DNA of 64,000 bases from Oscillospiraceae bacterium (GTDB lineage: Bacteria > Bacillota > Clostridia > Oscillospirales > Acutalibacteraceae). Below the pieces are notes generated by a model, which was not told the DNA's origin, searched no databases, and saw nothing but the letters and a program-made list of their open reading frames with translations. The stretch covers positions 99,154 through 163,153 of the forward strand of contig JALCPP010000008.1 in the NCBI GenBank assembly GCA_022650485.1. The letters run 5' to 3'. Position numbers and translations under genes: made by a program. The first letter of the stretch is position 1, and the number at the start of each line of letters is the position of its first letter. Shown here piece by piece: positions 17,390 through 24,058 of the stretch.

Positions 17390-17854
17390 TCAAAAGGGAA
17401 GATCGTCGTCGGATGGGATTTCCTCGAAATCACCTGTATCGCCGTTCGCATATGCGGGCGCCGGTTGTTCGCTATGGTTATCAGCCGGCATATTGCTGGC
17501 GCCGGAATAATTGCCGGAAGAAGTTCCACTGCTGCGTTTTGGTTCAGCAAAATGGACATTGTCGGCAACAATTTCAAAAGCCTTGCGTTTGTTCTCGTTT
17601 CTATCGGTATAGGTCCGGGTCTGGATAGAACCCTGAACGGCTGCAAGCTGCCCTTTACGGAAATATTTGCAGACAAATTCAGCAGTCCCGCGCCATGCCA
17701 CAATATCAATAAAATCCGTTTGACGCTCGGTCCCGGATTTTACATACGAGCGGTCCACAGCAATGGTAAAACTGGTTACGGAAATTCCGCTTGACGTATG
17801 CCGAAGCTCTGGGTCCGCGACAAGTCTTCCCATTAAAACAGCGACATTCAGCAT
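17390..17854 (-). CDS. ssb: Single-stranded DNA-binding protein
   Basis: This 154-residue SSB has an N-terminal OB fold (NVAVLMGRLVADPELR, then FTIAVDR and FIDIVAWR, about residues 1-105), a Gly/Ser/Pro/Asn-rich linker and the acidic tail DDDLPF that recruits partner proteins in replication and repair. Its start lies six bases past the rpsF stop. Both the fold and tail are intact, so this is the housekeeping SSB. Confidence 0.97.
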   Translation of the reverse strand: MLNVAVLMGRLVADPELRHTSSGISVTSFTIAVDRSYVKSGTERQTDFIDIVAWRGTAEFVCKYFRKGQLAAVQGSIQTRTYTDRNENKRKAFEIVADNVHFAEPKRSSGTSSGNYSGASNMPADNHSEQPAPAYANGDTGDFEEIPSDDDLPF

Positions 17855-17860
17855 TTAAGG

Positions 17861-18208
17861 TCACGCTTCCTTTTTCTCTTCCGGCTTCTTCTCTTCCGGC
17901 TTCTTTTCTTCCGGAGTCTCTTTTCTTACGATCAGGGAACGGAGTACACCGTCGGTGATGTTGTAAACACGATCCAGTTCTGCCGTGAACTCCGCGGAGC
18001 TGGTGAAAGCGATCAGCGTGTAATAGCCCTCTTCTTCCTTATTGATCGGATAGGCCAGTCTGCGCTTGCCCCACTCGTCAACATTGTCGATGGTGGCATG
18101 TTCCGCAATCAGATCCTTAAACTTCTGAACTGTGGATTTGATTCCTTCTTCTCCCAATTTGGTGGAAAGAATAAAAACGGTTTCATAGGAATTTTTTACA
18201 TCTGCCAT
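17861..18208 (-). CDS. rpsF: Small ribosomal subunit protein bS6 with repetitive charged C-terminal tail
   Basis: This is a 115-residue bS6 from the ATG at 18208. The upstream in-frame GTG at 18220 is rejected because it sits inside the AAGGAGGTG ribosome site. The core (YETVFILSTKLGE, then WGKRRLAYPINKEEEGYYTLIAF) is typical. The last ~17 residues are repeats of PEEKK, encoded by 15-bp tandem repeats. bS6 pairs with bS18 on the 30S platform. It heads the rpsF-ssb-rpsR operon behind a consensus promoter and a leader with two hairpins. Confidence 0.97.
   Translation of the reverse strand: MADVKNSYETVFILSTKLGEEGIKSTVQKFKDLIAEHATIDNVDEWGKRRLAYPINKEEEGYYTLIAFTSSAEFTAELDRVYNITDGVLRSLIVRKETPEEKKPEEKKPEEKKEA
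17876..17914 (-). repeat. rpsF: 15-bp tandem repeat coding for the PEEKK tail of bS6
   Basis: Two perfect copies of CTCTTCCGGCTTCTT (plus-strand reading, 17876-17890 and 17891-17905) and a partial third copy encode repeated PEEKK units at the end of rpsF. In-frame expansion or contraction by slippage would change tail length without a frameshift. Confidence 0.85.
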
Positions 18209-18240
18209 TATTAAAAACACCTCCTTCTGGACTGATGGCC

Positions 18241-18283
18241 CCGGGAAAAACCCGGAGCAAGGATAAAGCCGCGCAAGCGGCTT
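18241..18283 (-). promoter_or_regulatory. rpsF mRNA leader with two hairpins (candidate S6:S18 autoregulatory site)
   Basis: Between the predicted transcription start and the rpsF ribosome site the minus strand can form AAGCCGC-TTGC-GCGGCTT (18266-18283) and CCGGG-TTTTT-CCCGG (18241-18255). Many bacteria carry an rpsF leader that binds the bS6:bS18 complex to repress translation. Position and CCG-rich hairpins fit that idea, but I cannot confirm the consensus by eye. Confidence 0.45.
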
Positions 18284-18292
18284 AACATAGCT

Positions 18293-18321
18293 ATTATATC
18301 AGCCGTTCAGAAATCCGTCAA
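18293..18321 (-). promoter_or_regulatory. Promoter of the rpsF-ssb-rpsR operon
   Basis: On the minus strand TTGACG (18321-18316) and TATAAT (18298-18293) are 17 bp apart, an almost perfect sigma-A promoter placed about 85 bp before rpsF and just past the galU stop. Confidence 0.85.
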
Positions 18322-18340
18322 TAGAAAATGATTCCGAATC

Positions 18341-19216
18341 TTACAGGGCCTTACAGATTTCTTTCAGATACGCCCGAAATTCCGGCCCGATTTCCGGGTG
18401 ATTCAGGCCGACTTCGACCTGAGCTTTCATAATTCCCAGCTTGTTGCCCATGTCGTAGCGCGTGCCGGAGTATTCAACCGCAAGCATCCCGTCACGGCGG
18501 GCGAGCGTGCGCATGGCGTCGGTCAGCTGAATTTCTCCGCCTGTGCCCGGTTTTGTCTGGTCCAGAATATCAAAAATTTCCGGCGGCAGAATGCAGCGGC
18601 CCAGAATGGAGTACAACGACAGCACTTTGTCCGGCGTGGGCTTTTCAATCATATCGGTGCAGGAAAAGCAGTTCCCTTTCAGAGGCTCGACCTTGAGCGA
18701 ACTGTATCTTCCAATGGATTCCGCCGATACTTTTTTGACCCCGAGAACCCCTTTGCCATATTCTTCATAGGCTCGAATCAACTGGCCGCAGGCGGGGTCC
18801 TTTCCGATGATAACATCGTCGCCGTAAAGAACGGCAAACGGTTCGTTGCCGACGAAGGACTTTGCACAGCCGACGGCATGCCCCAATCCAAGAGTTTCTT
18901 TTTGACGGACAAAATAGAAGTTGGCCTTGTGGGCGATTCCTACAATTTCCTTTAGAATTGCCTCTTTTTCGGGGCCGCTTTTTGTCAGTCTTGCTTCCAG
19001 CTCCGGCACACGGTCAAAATGATCTTCAATCAGCCCTTTGCCACGGTTTGTAATAATCAAAATGTCCGTAATGCCGGAATGCACGGCTTCTTCCACAATA
19101 TACTGAATGGCCGGCTTGTCCACAATGGGAAGCATTTCTTTGGGCATCGATTTGGTGGCGGGGAGTACTCTGGTACCAAGCCCCGCCGCCGGAATAACGG
19201 CTTTTGTTACTTTCAT
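18341..19216 (-). CDS. galU: UTP-glucose-1-phosphate uridylyltransferase
   Basis: This 291-residue nucleotidyltransferase has the N-terminal signature GLGTRVLPATKSMPKEMLPI and the continuation DKPAIQYIVEEAV, with YGDDVI and later GEIQLTDAM, characteristic of GalU/GtaB. It makes UDP-glucose from UTP and glucose-1-phosphate for cell-envelope glycans. The length equals B. subtilis GtaB (292). TAGGAGAATCGAAT precedes the ATG. It lies 11 bp after a zinc-ribbon membrane protein gene and is probably co-transcribed with it. No clear terminator separates it from the rpsF promoter. Confidence 0.96.
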   Translation of the reverse strand: MKVTKAVIPAAGLGTRVLPATKSMPKEMLPIVDKPAIQYIVEEAVHSGITDILIITNRGKGLIEDHFDRVPELEARLTKSGPEKEAILKEIVGIAHKANFYFVRQKETLGLGHAVGCAKSFVGNEPFAVLYGDDVIIGKDPACGQLIRAYEEYGKGVLGVKKVSAESIGRYSSLKVEPLKGNCFSCTDMIEKPTPDKVLSLYSILGRCILPPEIFDILDQTKPGTGGEIQLTDAMRTLARRDGMLAVEYSGTRYDMGNKLGIMKAQVEVGLNHPEIGPEFRAYLKEICKAL

Positions 19217-19227
19217 ATTCGATTCTC

Positions 19228-20289
19228 CTAATAAAAAATTGATGGAATATAGGAAAGAATTAAATAGCAGATTCCCAGACAGACAGCAAGAGCAAGGTTC
19301 ACGCCGCCCTCTTCCTGCATGCGCATGGCATTATCAGAGGGCCGCGTGGTTTCTTTTCGGATGGCTCCCACTTTTCTGATGCAGTGCTTTAAATACATTC
19401 GATTTGCTAAAAAACCGAAGACCAGCATCATAATCAGTTCAATGAAAAAGATCAGCGTTGGTATCGCCATCAAGAAAATCTGACTAGAGGAAAGATTTTC
19501 CATCATAAGCTCCGCCAGTCTTTGCATCTGCTCAATGCTGAGGGTCTGTGCGTCACCCGTCATGCCGGTTTGCAGAAGGAGGAACTGAATGATCGGATTG
19601 AGAAAATGTTCGGTAATCCAGGCAGATGCTATGTACAGGCTGAACATCACAGCTGTGACGATGCTCCCGGCTTTGTACAGCTTGCGGTACAGCATCCATG
19701 GGCCTGGGAATAGAAAAGCGCAAAAATTAAACCGGTTTCTCCCAAACCGTTTCAGATTCATAAAAACGGACAGGTAGTATGGTGTGTTGCTTTGTACAAA
19801 CCGGGCAAGGTCACCGGCGGGAATATCGTCAATCGTATCGTTTGGGCCCGGCATTCCGGCGGCGGAATAAAACGGCGGCGGCCCGCCCGGGAAACCGTTT
19901 TGTCCATACGGCCCATAAGGCGGCGGTTCATTTCCGGGCCGCTGTCCGCCAAACGGAGCATGATTCGGTGCTTCGCCGGGATGGGGGCCGCTTTGCCGGC
20001 TGTCCACCAAAGATTGACCGCAATGATCACAGAACAGCGCCTGGTCGGAATTCAGAGAACCACAGTGCAGGCATTTTTTGGTTTTACCCGGTTCTTCCGG
20101 ACTGCTTTTTTGTTTGGGTGGGGACCAGGCCTCAGAAGTACCATGTTTGTCTTCAAAAACACATTTTCCAACTTTTGCATAGCACTGCCGGTGGTACGGC
20201 GCTCCGCAGATCGGGCAGACAACAATATCGTCTTCGGCTGTAAATGCCTCGCCACAAACCGGACATTTCATACCGATGTAATCAGTCAT
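19228..20289 (-). CDS. RING-like/zinc-ribbon membrane protein (DUF2628-like C terminus)
   Basis: The protein has 353 residues from the ATG at 20289, which follows AGGAGGTTCCAG; an in-frame upstream start is unlikely because it would precede the ribosome site and cross the promoter. The N terminus has the prokaryotic RING-finger pattern CPVCGEAF, CPICGAPYH and RQCY. A second zinc ribbon (CLHCGSLN, CDHCGQS) follows at about 90-115. Then come a Pro/Gly/Asn-rich linker and a membrane part with three or four helices that resembles DUF2628, plus the sequence AFLFPGPWMLYRKLY. The family function is unknown. A hydrophobic last helix ends the protein. Confidence 0.8.
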   Translation of the reverse strand: MTDYIGMKCPVCGEAFTAEDDIVVCPICGAPYHRQCYAKVGKCVFEDKHGTSEAWSPPKQKSSPEEPGKTKKCLHCGSLNSDQALFCDHCGQSLVDSRQSGPHPGEAPNHAPFGGQRPGNEPPPYGPYGQNGFPGGPPPFYSAAGMPGPNDTIDDIPAGDLARFVQSNTPYYLSVFMNLKRFGRNRFNFCAFLFPGPWMLYRKLYKAGSIVTAVMFSLYIASAWITEHFLNPIIQFLLLQTGMTGDAQTLSIEQMQRLAELMMENLSSSQIFLMAIPTLIFFIELIMMLVFGFLANRMYLKHCIRKVGAIRKETTRPSDNAMRMQEEGGVNLALAVCLGICYLILSYIPSIFY

Positions 20290-20317
20290 GCTGGAACCTC
20301 CTTCTCGTATACTTGCT

Positions 20318-20346
20318 ATTGTATTAAAAAAAACAGAAAACTTCAA
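20318..20346 (-). promoter_or_regulatory. Promoter of the zinc-ribbon membrane protein/galU unit
   Basis: On the minus strand TTGAAG (20346-20341) and TACAAT (20323-20318) are spaced by 17 bp, 29 bp before the ATG at 20289. Confidence 0.7.
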
Positions 20347-20428
20347 TGTTTTGTCCCATAAGTTTTCAACTAATTCATAAATTAGGCTGATTTTCGGGCA
20401 AAATGACATGCTGGTCGGGTAACAGCTT

Positions 20429-20457
20429 TTGACTTTATCCGTAAAATATTTTATAAT
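20429..20457 (+). promoter_or_regulatory. Promoter of prfB
   Basis: TTGACT at 20429-20434 and TATAAT at 20452-20457 with a 17-bp spacer, 46 bp upstream of the prfB ATG. Confidence 0.8.
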
Positions 20458-20502
20458 TTAACGGTCAAATTTATACTGATTGATTTTGAAGGATGATATA
20501 AA

Positions 20503-21627
20503 ATGCTGCAATATGAAGAGCTGAAGCTTTCGCTGCAAGGACAGGAGCCGGAACTGAAGGAACTGGCGGATGCCCTTGAACTCGACGGCATGCGCAAAGA
20601 AATTGCGGAGCTGGACCAGAAAGCGACCGCACCCGATTTTTGGGATGATATGGAAAAGTCGCAGAAAATTCTGCAAAGATCCAGTTCGCTCAAAAATAAA
20701 ATAGAATCTTATGAACGGCTTCATTCCTCTTATGAGGATTTGATGGCGCTGATTGAGCTTGCAAACGAAGAGGAAGATCTTTCCCTGCTGCCGCAGGCAC
20801 AGCAGGAGCTGGAACAATTCAAGGAAGGGCTGGACTCCATGCGCCTGACAACGCTGCTGACCGGCGAGTATGACGCCAAGAATGCAATTCTGACATTTCA
20901 TGCCGGAGCGGGCGGTACGGAGGCGCAGGATTGGGCGGAGATGCTGTACCGCATGTACTGCCGCTGGGGAGAGCGCCATGGCTTTAGCGTGCAGACGCTG
21001 GATTATCTGGACGGCGAAGAAGCCGGTCTGAAAAGCGCCAGTATTCTGGTCGGGGGAGAAAATGCCTATGGATTTTTAAAGAGCGAAGCCGGCGTTCACC
21101 GGCTGGTTCGCATCTCTCCGTTTGATGCTTCCGGGCGCAGGCATACCTCGTTTGCATCGCTTGAGGTTATGCCGGAAATTGACGATACTATTGAAGTGGA
21201 AATTAATCCGGATGACCTTAAAATCGACTATTTCCGCGCGAGCGGTGCCGGTGGGCAGAAGGTTAACAAGACTTCTTCCGCTGTTCGTCTGACTCATATT
21301 CCGACCGGCATTGTCGTTTCCTGCCAGGTGGAACGCAGCCAGTACCAAAACCGCGATGTGGCGATGCGAATGCTCAAATCCAAGCTGATGGAAATTAAAG
21401 AGCGCGAACACTTGGAGCGGATTGAGGATATCAAGGGAGTGCAGAAAGAAATTGCATGGGGGTCCCAAATTCGTTCTTATGTGTTTATGCCTTACACACT
21501 GGTCAAAGATCATCGTACAGGCTATGAATCCGGTAATATTGATTCCGTGATGGACGGTGATCTGGACGGATTTATCAACGCATATCTCAAATATCAGAAT
21601 CAGGAAGAGAATCATTCTGAACCGTAA
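20503..21627 (+). CDS. prfB: Peptide chain release factor 2 (no programmed frameshift)
   Basis: This is a 374-residue class I release factor that reads UGA and UAA stop codons. The catalytic GGQ motif is at 250-252 (SGAGGQKVNK) and the stop-recognising SPF tripeptide is at about 205-207 (RISPFDASG), which marks it as RF2 rather than RF1. The N-terminal part aligns with RF2 coiled-coil sequence (ALELD, then AELDQKATAPDFWDD). At the place where most prfB genes have an in-frame UGA and a +1 shift (CTTTGAC), this gene reads CTTGAACTC in one continuous frame. It therefore lacks the usual RF2-dependent autoregulation. Confidence 0.96.
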   Translation: MLQYEELKLSLQGQEPELKELADALELDGMRKEIAELDQKATAPDFWDDMEKSQKILQRSSSLKNKIESYERLHSSYEDLMALIELANEEEDLSLLPQAQQELEQFKEGLDSMRLTTLLTGEYDAKNAILTFHAGAGGTEAQDWAEMLYRMYCRWGERHGFSVQTLDYLDGEEAGLKSASILVGGENAYGFLKSEAGVHRLVRISPFDASGRRHTSFASLEVMPEIDDTIEVEINPDDLKIDYFRASGAGGQKVNKTSSAVRLTHIPTGIVVSCQVERSQYQNRDVAMRMLKSKLMEIKEREHLERIEDIKGVQKEIAWGSQIRSYVFMPYTLVKDHRTGYESGNIDSVMDGDLDGFINAYLKYQNQEENHSEP

Positions 21628-21640
21628 CCTGAAAACCTGT

Positions 21641-21677
21641 AAAAAAAGGGCGCCCTGCGGCGTCCTTTATTTTTTTG
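21641..21677. terminator. Terminator between prfB and the dnaI-like gene
   Basis: AAAGG(G)CGCC, loop CTGC, GGCG(T)CCTTT with A7 before and T7 after. It lies just after prfB and overlaps the last codons of the convergent gene, whose stop is at 21667-21669; it can serve both strands. Confidence 0.88.
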
Positions 21678-22674
21678 CGTGTTGGTAAAGAAGCTTCTGC
21701 ATTCGATTGTCATGACCGAGGAACATCAGGCGGACATAACTCCCGGCAATGCGCGAGGCAAAACGGTCCGAATAGCGTTCCTGCAGTTCTCTCATGGATA
21801 AATTGGTGCTGATAATCGTAGGCCGCCGCAGCAGCAGACGGGTGTTGATGATATTGTATATGGCCGCGACGGAAAAGGAACTGCGGAATTCCGTTCCCAG
21901 GTCATCCAGAATCAGAAGGTCGCACGATTCCAGCAGGCTGCCGGAGTCCCCGGTTTCATTGCGGCCGAAGTGTTCGTTTTCAAGTTTTGCAATCAGATTA
22001 TTTACGGAGCAGTAAACAACCCCGAATCCTTTTTGAAGAACTTCATTTGCAATTGCGAGCGAAAGATGGGTCTTGCCAAGCCCCGTCGCGCCCTGCATAA
22101 TCAGGTTTTGGGAAGAGGACGGGGAAAAAGTCCCGGCATATTTCCTGCAGTTTTCCAGAATTTCGCGCATCGCCTGCCGGGGGGACCGCCCCGGCTTTTG
22201 CTCTGACCGATCCGGATAAAATTCAAGAGAAAATCCGTCAAAGGTGGAAAGAGCGAGGGGAGTCAGCGCGTTTAACCGGCGATAGGCTTCTTCGCGCAGC
22301 AGCTTTTTCAGGCACGAACACATTCTGCCGTCTACATAGCCGGTGTCGCGGCATTTCGGGCATTGATAGTCCGGCTCAAGGTCTTTTTCTTCCATTTTGG
22401 CAGTACGAAGCAATTCGTTTCGCTGTGTTCGCAGCGAAATATTTTTCCGGTGCAGTTGTTCCAGTTGTTCTTTGGCGCTTTTTCCGCTCAAAACGGCTTT
22501 TGCGGCACATACGGCGGTTTTTGCCAGCTGCTGTTCCAGTCCGCGCGCTTCGGGACAGATAGTGTAAAAAACGGCGCGGCGTTTTTCCTGCCGAAGCTCC
22601 GCCTGCCGGCGGCGTTCCCGTAAAACGCGGTTAGCGGATTCGTAAACTTGACGATCGTATCCCGTTACAATCAC
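21667..22674 (-). CDS. DnaC/DnaI-like helicase-loader AAA+ ATPase
   Basis: This 335-residue protein starts at a GTG overlapping the dnaD-like stop (GTGA). It has a zinc-finger-like CPKCRDTGY plus CSCLKK cluster at about 105-125, as in DnaI/YqaM-type loaders, then an AAA+ domain with Walker A GATGLGKTH and Walker B LLILDDLG, followed by a sensor-1 asparagine (IISTNLS). Such proteins load the replicative helicase together with DnaD. The adjacency to a DnaD-domain gene supports a role in chromosome replication initiation or restart. DnaI itself is the closest reading; a prophage DnaC homologue is unlikely as there are no phage genes nearby. Confidence 0.9.
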   Translation of the reverse strand: MIVTGYDRQVYESANRVLRERRRQAELRQEKRRAVFYTICPEARGLEQQLAKTAVCAAKAVLSGKSAKEQLEQLHRKNISLRTQRNELLRTAKMEEKDLEPDYQCPKCRDTGYVDGRMCSCLKKLLREEAYRRLNALTPLALSTFDGFSLEFYPDRSEQKPGRSPRQAMREILENCRKYAGTFSPSSSQNLIMQGATGLGKTHLSLAIANEVLQKGFGVVYCSVNNLIAKLENEHFGRNETGDSGSLLESCDLLILDDLGTEFRSSFSVAAIYNIINTRLLLRRPTIISTNLSMRELQERYSDRFASRIAGSYVRLMFLGHDNRMQKLLYQHAKK

Positions 22675-23690
22675 TTCCTGTCAAAATTATCAAATACTCC
22701 GGAACGCTCGAATGCGTCTAAGTCCTTGGAAAGAGAACTGCTTTTGCTGTGGCCCCTGCGGGCGGCTGCCCGTTCCATCTTTTCCTGCTCCGCCTGCAGT
22801 ACGGTGGAAATATTTGACTTTTTCCAGCGCTCCAGAATTCGGTTCATATAGCTTGCGCTGAACTTTCCGGTTGCATCCACAGCCCGGTCGTATGCTTCGC
22901 GAATCATATCTTTGCTGAAGCTCCACTGTGTGACCCAGGTGTCGGCAAAAGAGGCTTCTTTTGAGGAGGGAGAGCGGTGCGGAATTCCAACAGCCTGCTC
23001 TACCTGCCGCCATGCCTGACGGCTTTCGGTCAGCCTGCAAAGCTTTTCTTCCGCCCGCTCGTGGGTGTTGATTTCTTCATCTGCCCAGTTCATCGCTGTT
23101 TTTTCTATGTAACGCATATTTGCTTTGCCAATGCTGGCAGTATATTGCAGCAGCATGACGATGACGTCGCTGGGTAAACCGAAGTCGTCATGGATCATCA
23201 GCAGTGTCGCGGATTCTCCGCCTGAAATCAGACGACCGAGGATTTCTTGTGCGGACTGCATCAGACAGGAAATTTCTGTCGATTCCCCAATCCGTTTCGC
23301 GACGAATTCACTGTCCGGTTTTTGCGGGCGGGAAAGCACGCGCTTTGTTTTTTTGGCTGCCGGCTCGGAAGAAGGAGCCCCAGCCGAGGCGGCAGCCGCG
23401 CTGGCGGAGGCTTCTGCCTTTGGTTCCTCCGGTGCCGGTTCCTTGTTTGGAGCATCCGCGGTAAACAGACCGGCGGCTTTCCAGTAAAGCAGTGCATCGC
23501 CAACATCGGCACGGTTAATGCCCAGCGCCGCGGCGACGTCCTGCGCTTCAAATGGTTCCCCCGCGTGGCGCAGAGTCCAGAGAAGGACTTTGAGCTGTAC
23601 CGACCCTGCCAGCTTTAAATTTTTGTCTACAACGGAACAAGGAACCGCAAAAACCGAGTTCCAGGCTCCTAAATTTACCGAATAACTCAT
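22671..23690 (-). CDS. DnaD-domain replication initiation protein
   Basis: This is a 339-residue protein. Residues 1-90 form a DnaD-type winged-helix oligomerisation domain (LKLAGSVQLKVLLWTLRHAGE). An Ala/Pro/Glu-rich linker follows, then two DnaD_2-like helical domains: one around 140-215 (SAQEILGRLISGGES ... LPSDVIVMLLQY) and one around 250-310 (DMIREAYDRAVDATGKFSASYMNRILERWKKS), the latter carrying the IL..W motif of the family. DnaD remodels DNA with DnaA/DnaB during helicase loading. The duplication of the C-terminal domain is common in Clostridia. It is co-translated with the dnaI-like gene. Confidence 0.88.
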   Translation of the reverse strand: MSYSVNLGAWNSVFAVPCSVVDKNLKLAGSVQLKVLLWTLRHAGEPFEAQDVAAALGINRADVGDALLYWKAAGLFTADAPNKEPAPEEPKAEASASAAAASAGAPSSEPAAKKTKRVLSRPQKPDSEFVAKRIGESTEISCLMQSAQEILGRLISGGESATLLMIHDDFGLPSDVIVMLLQYTASIGKANMRYIEKTAMNWADEEINTHERAEEKLCRLTESRQAWRQVEQAVGIPHRSPSSKEASFADTWVTQWSFSKDMIREAYDRAVDATGKFSASYMNRILERWKKSNISTVLQAEQEKMERAAARRGHSKSSSLSKDLDAFERSGVFDNFDRK

Positions 23691-23721
23691 TTTATCCCTA
23701 CCTGTGTTTCATATCAATCGT

Positions 23722-23749
23722 ATTATAACATAACCGTGCAAACCTGCAA
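23722..23749 (-). promoter_or_regulatory. Promoter of the dnaD/dnaI-like pair
   Basis: On the minus strand TTGCAG (23749-23744) and TATAAT (23727-23722) with a 16-bp spacer, 31 bp before the dnaD-like ATG. Confidence 0.7.
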
Positions 23750-23796
23750 AATAAAAAACATGGAAATGGCAGCTCGATTTTTTTTGCCGTTTGGTC

Positions 23797-23825
23797 TTGA
23801 CAAAGCGAATCGATTTGGCTATAAT
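23797..23825 (+). promoter_or_regulatory. Consensus promoter of tRNA-Gly
   Basis: TTGACA at 23797-23802 and TATAAT at 23820-23825 with a 17-bp spacer: a perfect match to the sigma-A consensus, 25 bp before the tRNA 5' end. Confidence 0.93.
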
Positions 23826-23850
23826 AATACTCGCATTCAACCAACGTGTT

Positions 23851-23926
23851 GCGAATGTAGCTCATCTGGTAGAGCGCCACCTTGCCAAGGTGGAGGTAGC
23901 GAGTTCGAGCCTCGTCGTTCGCTCCA
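23851..23926 (+). tRNA. tRNA-Gly (anticodon GCC)
   Basis: The 76-nt cloverleaf has the acceptor pair GCGAATG/CGTTCGC (one T-G pair), the D arm with AGCTC...GAGC, the anticodon stem CCACC/GGTGG around loop TTGCCAA (anticodon GCC, glycine), the T arm with GTTCGAGCC, and an encoded CCA at 23924-23926. It stands alone between its own strong promoter and a strong terminator. Confidence 0.97.
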
Positions 23927-23931
23927 TTCTC

Positions 23932-23965
23932 AAGCCGCCGCGGAATTTCCGCGGCGGCTTTTTTA
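23932..23965 (+). terminator. Terminator of tRNA-Gly
   Basis: AAGCCGCCGCGGA, loop ATT, TCCGCGGCGGCTT: a perfect 13-bp G+C-rich stem followed by T6, six bases after the tRNA. Confidence 0.95.
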
Positions 23966-23994
23966 GGGCAATGGGGCAATCGTATGCTTCGCTG

Positions 23995-24023
23995 TTCACA
24001 AATGCGGTGTAACATGGTATAAT
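23995..24023 (+). promoter_or_regulatory. Promoter of typA
   Basis: TTCACA at 23995-24000 and TATAAT at 24018-24023 with 17-bp spacing, 36 bp before the typA ATG. Confidence 0.75.
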
Positions 24024-24058
24024 AAAATGTCTGCGAATTTGAAAGAAGAGGGAAATTA

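Noticed and set aside
18266..18283. Hairpin AAGCCGC...GCGGCTT taken at first as the galU terminator
   Set aside because: It lies downstream of the rpsF promoter's -10 box, so it belongs to the rpsF leader; no T-run follows.
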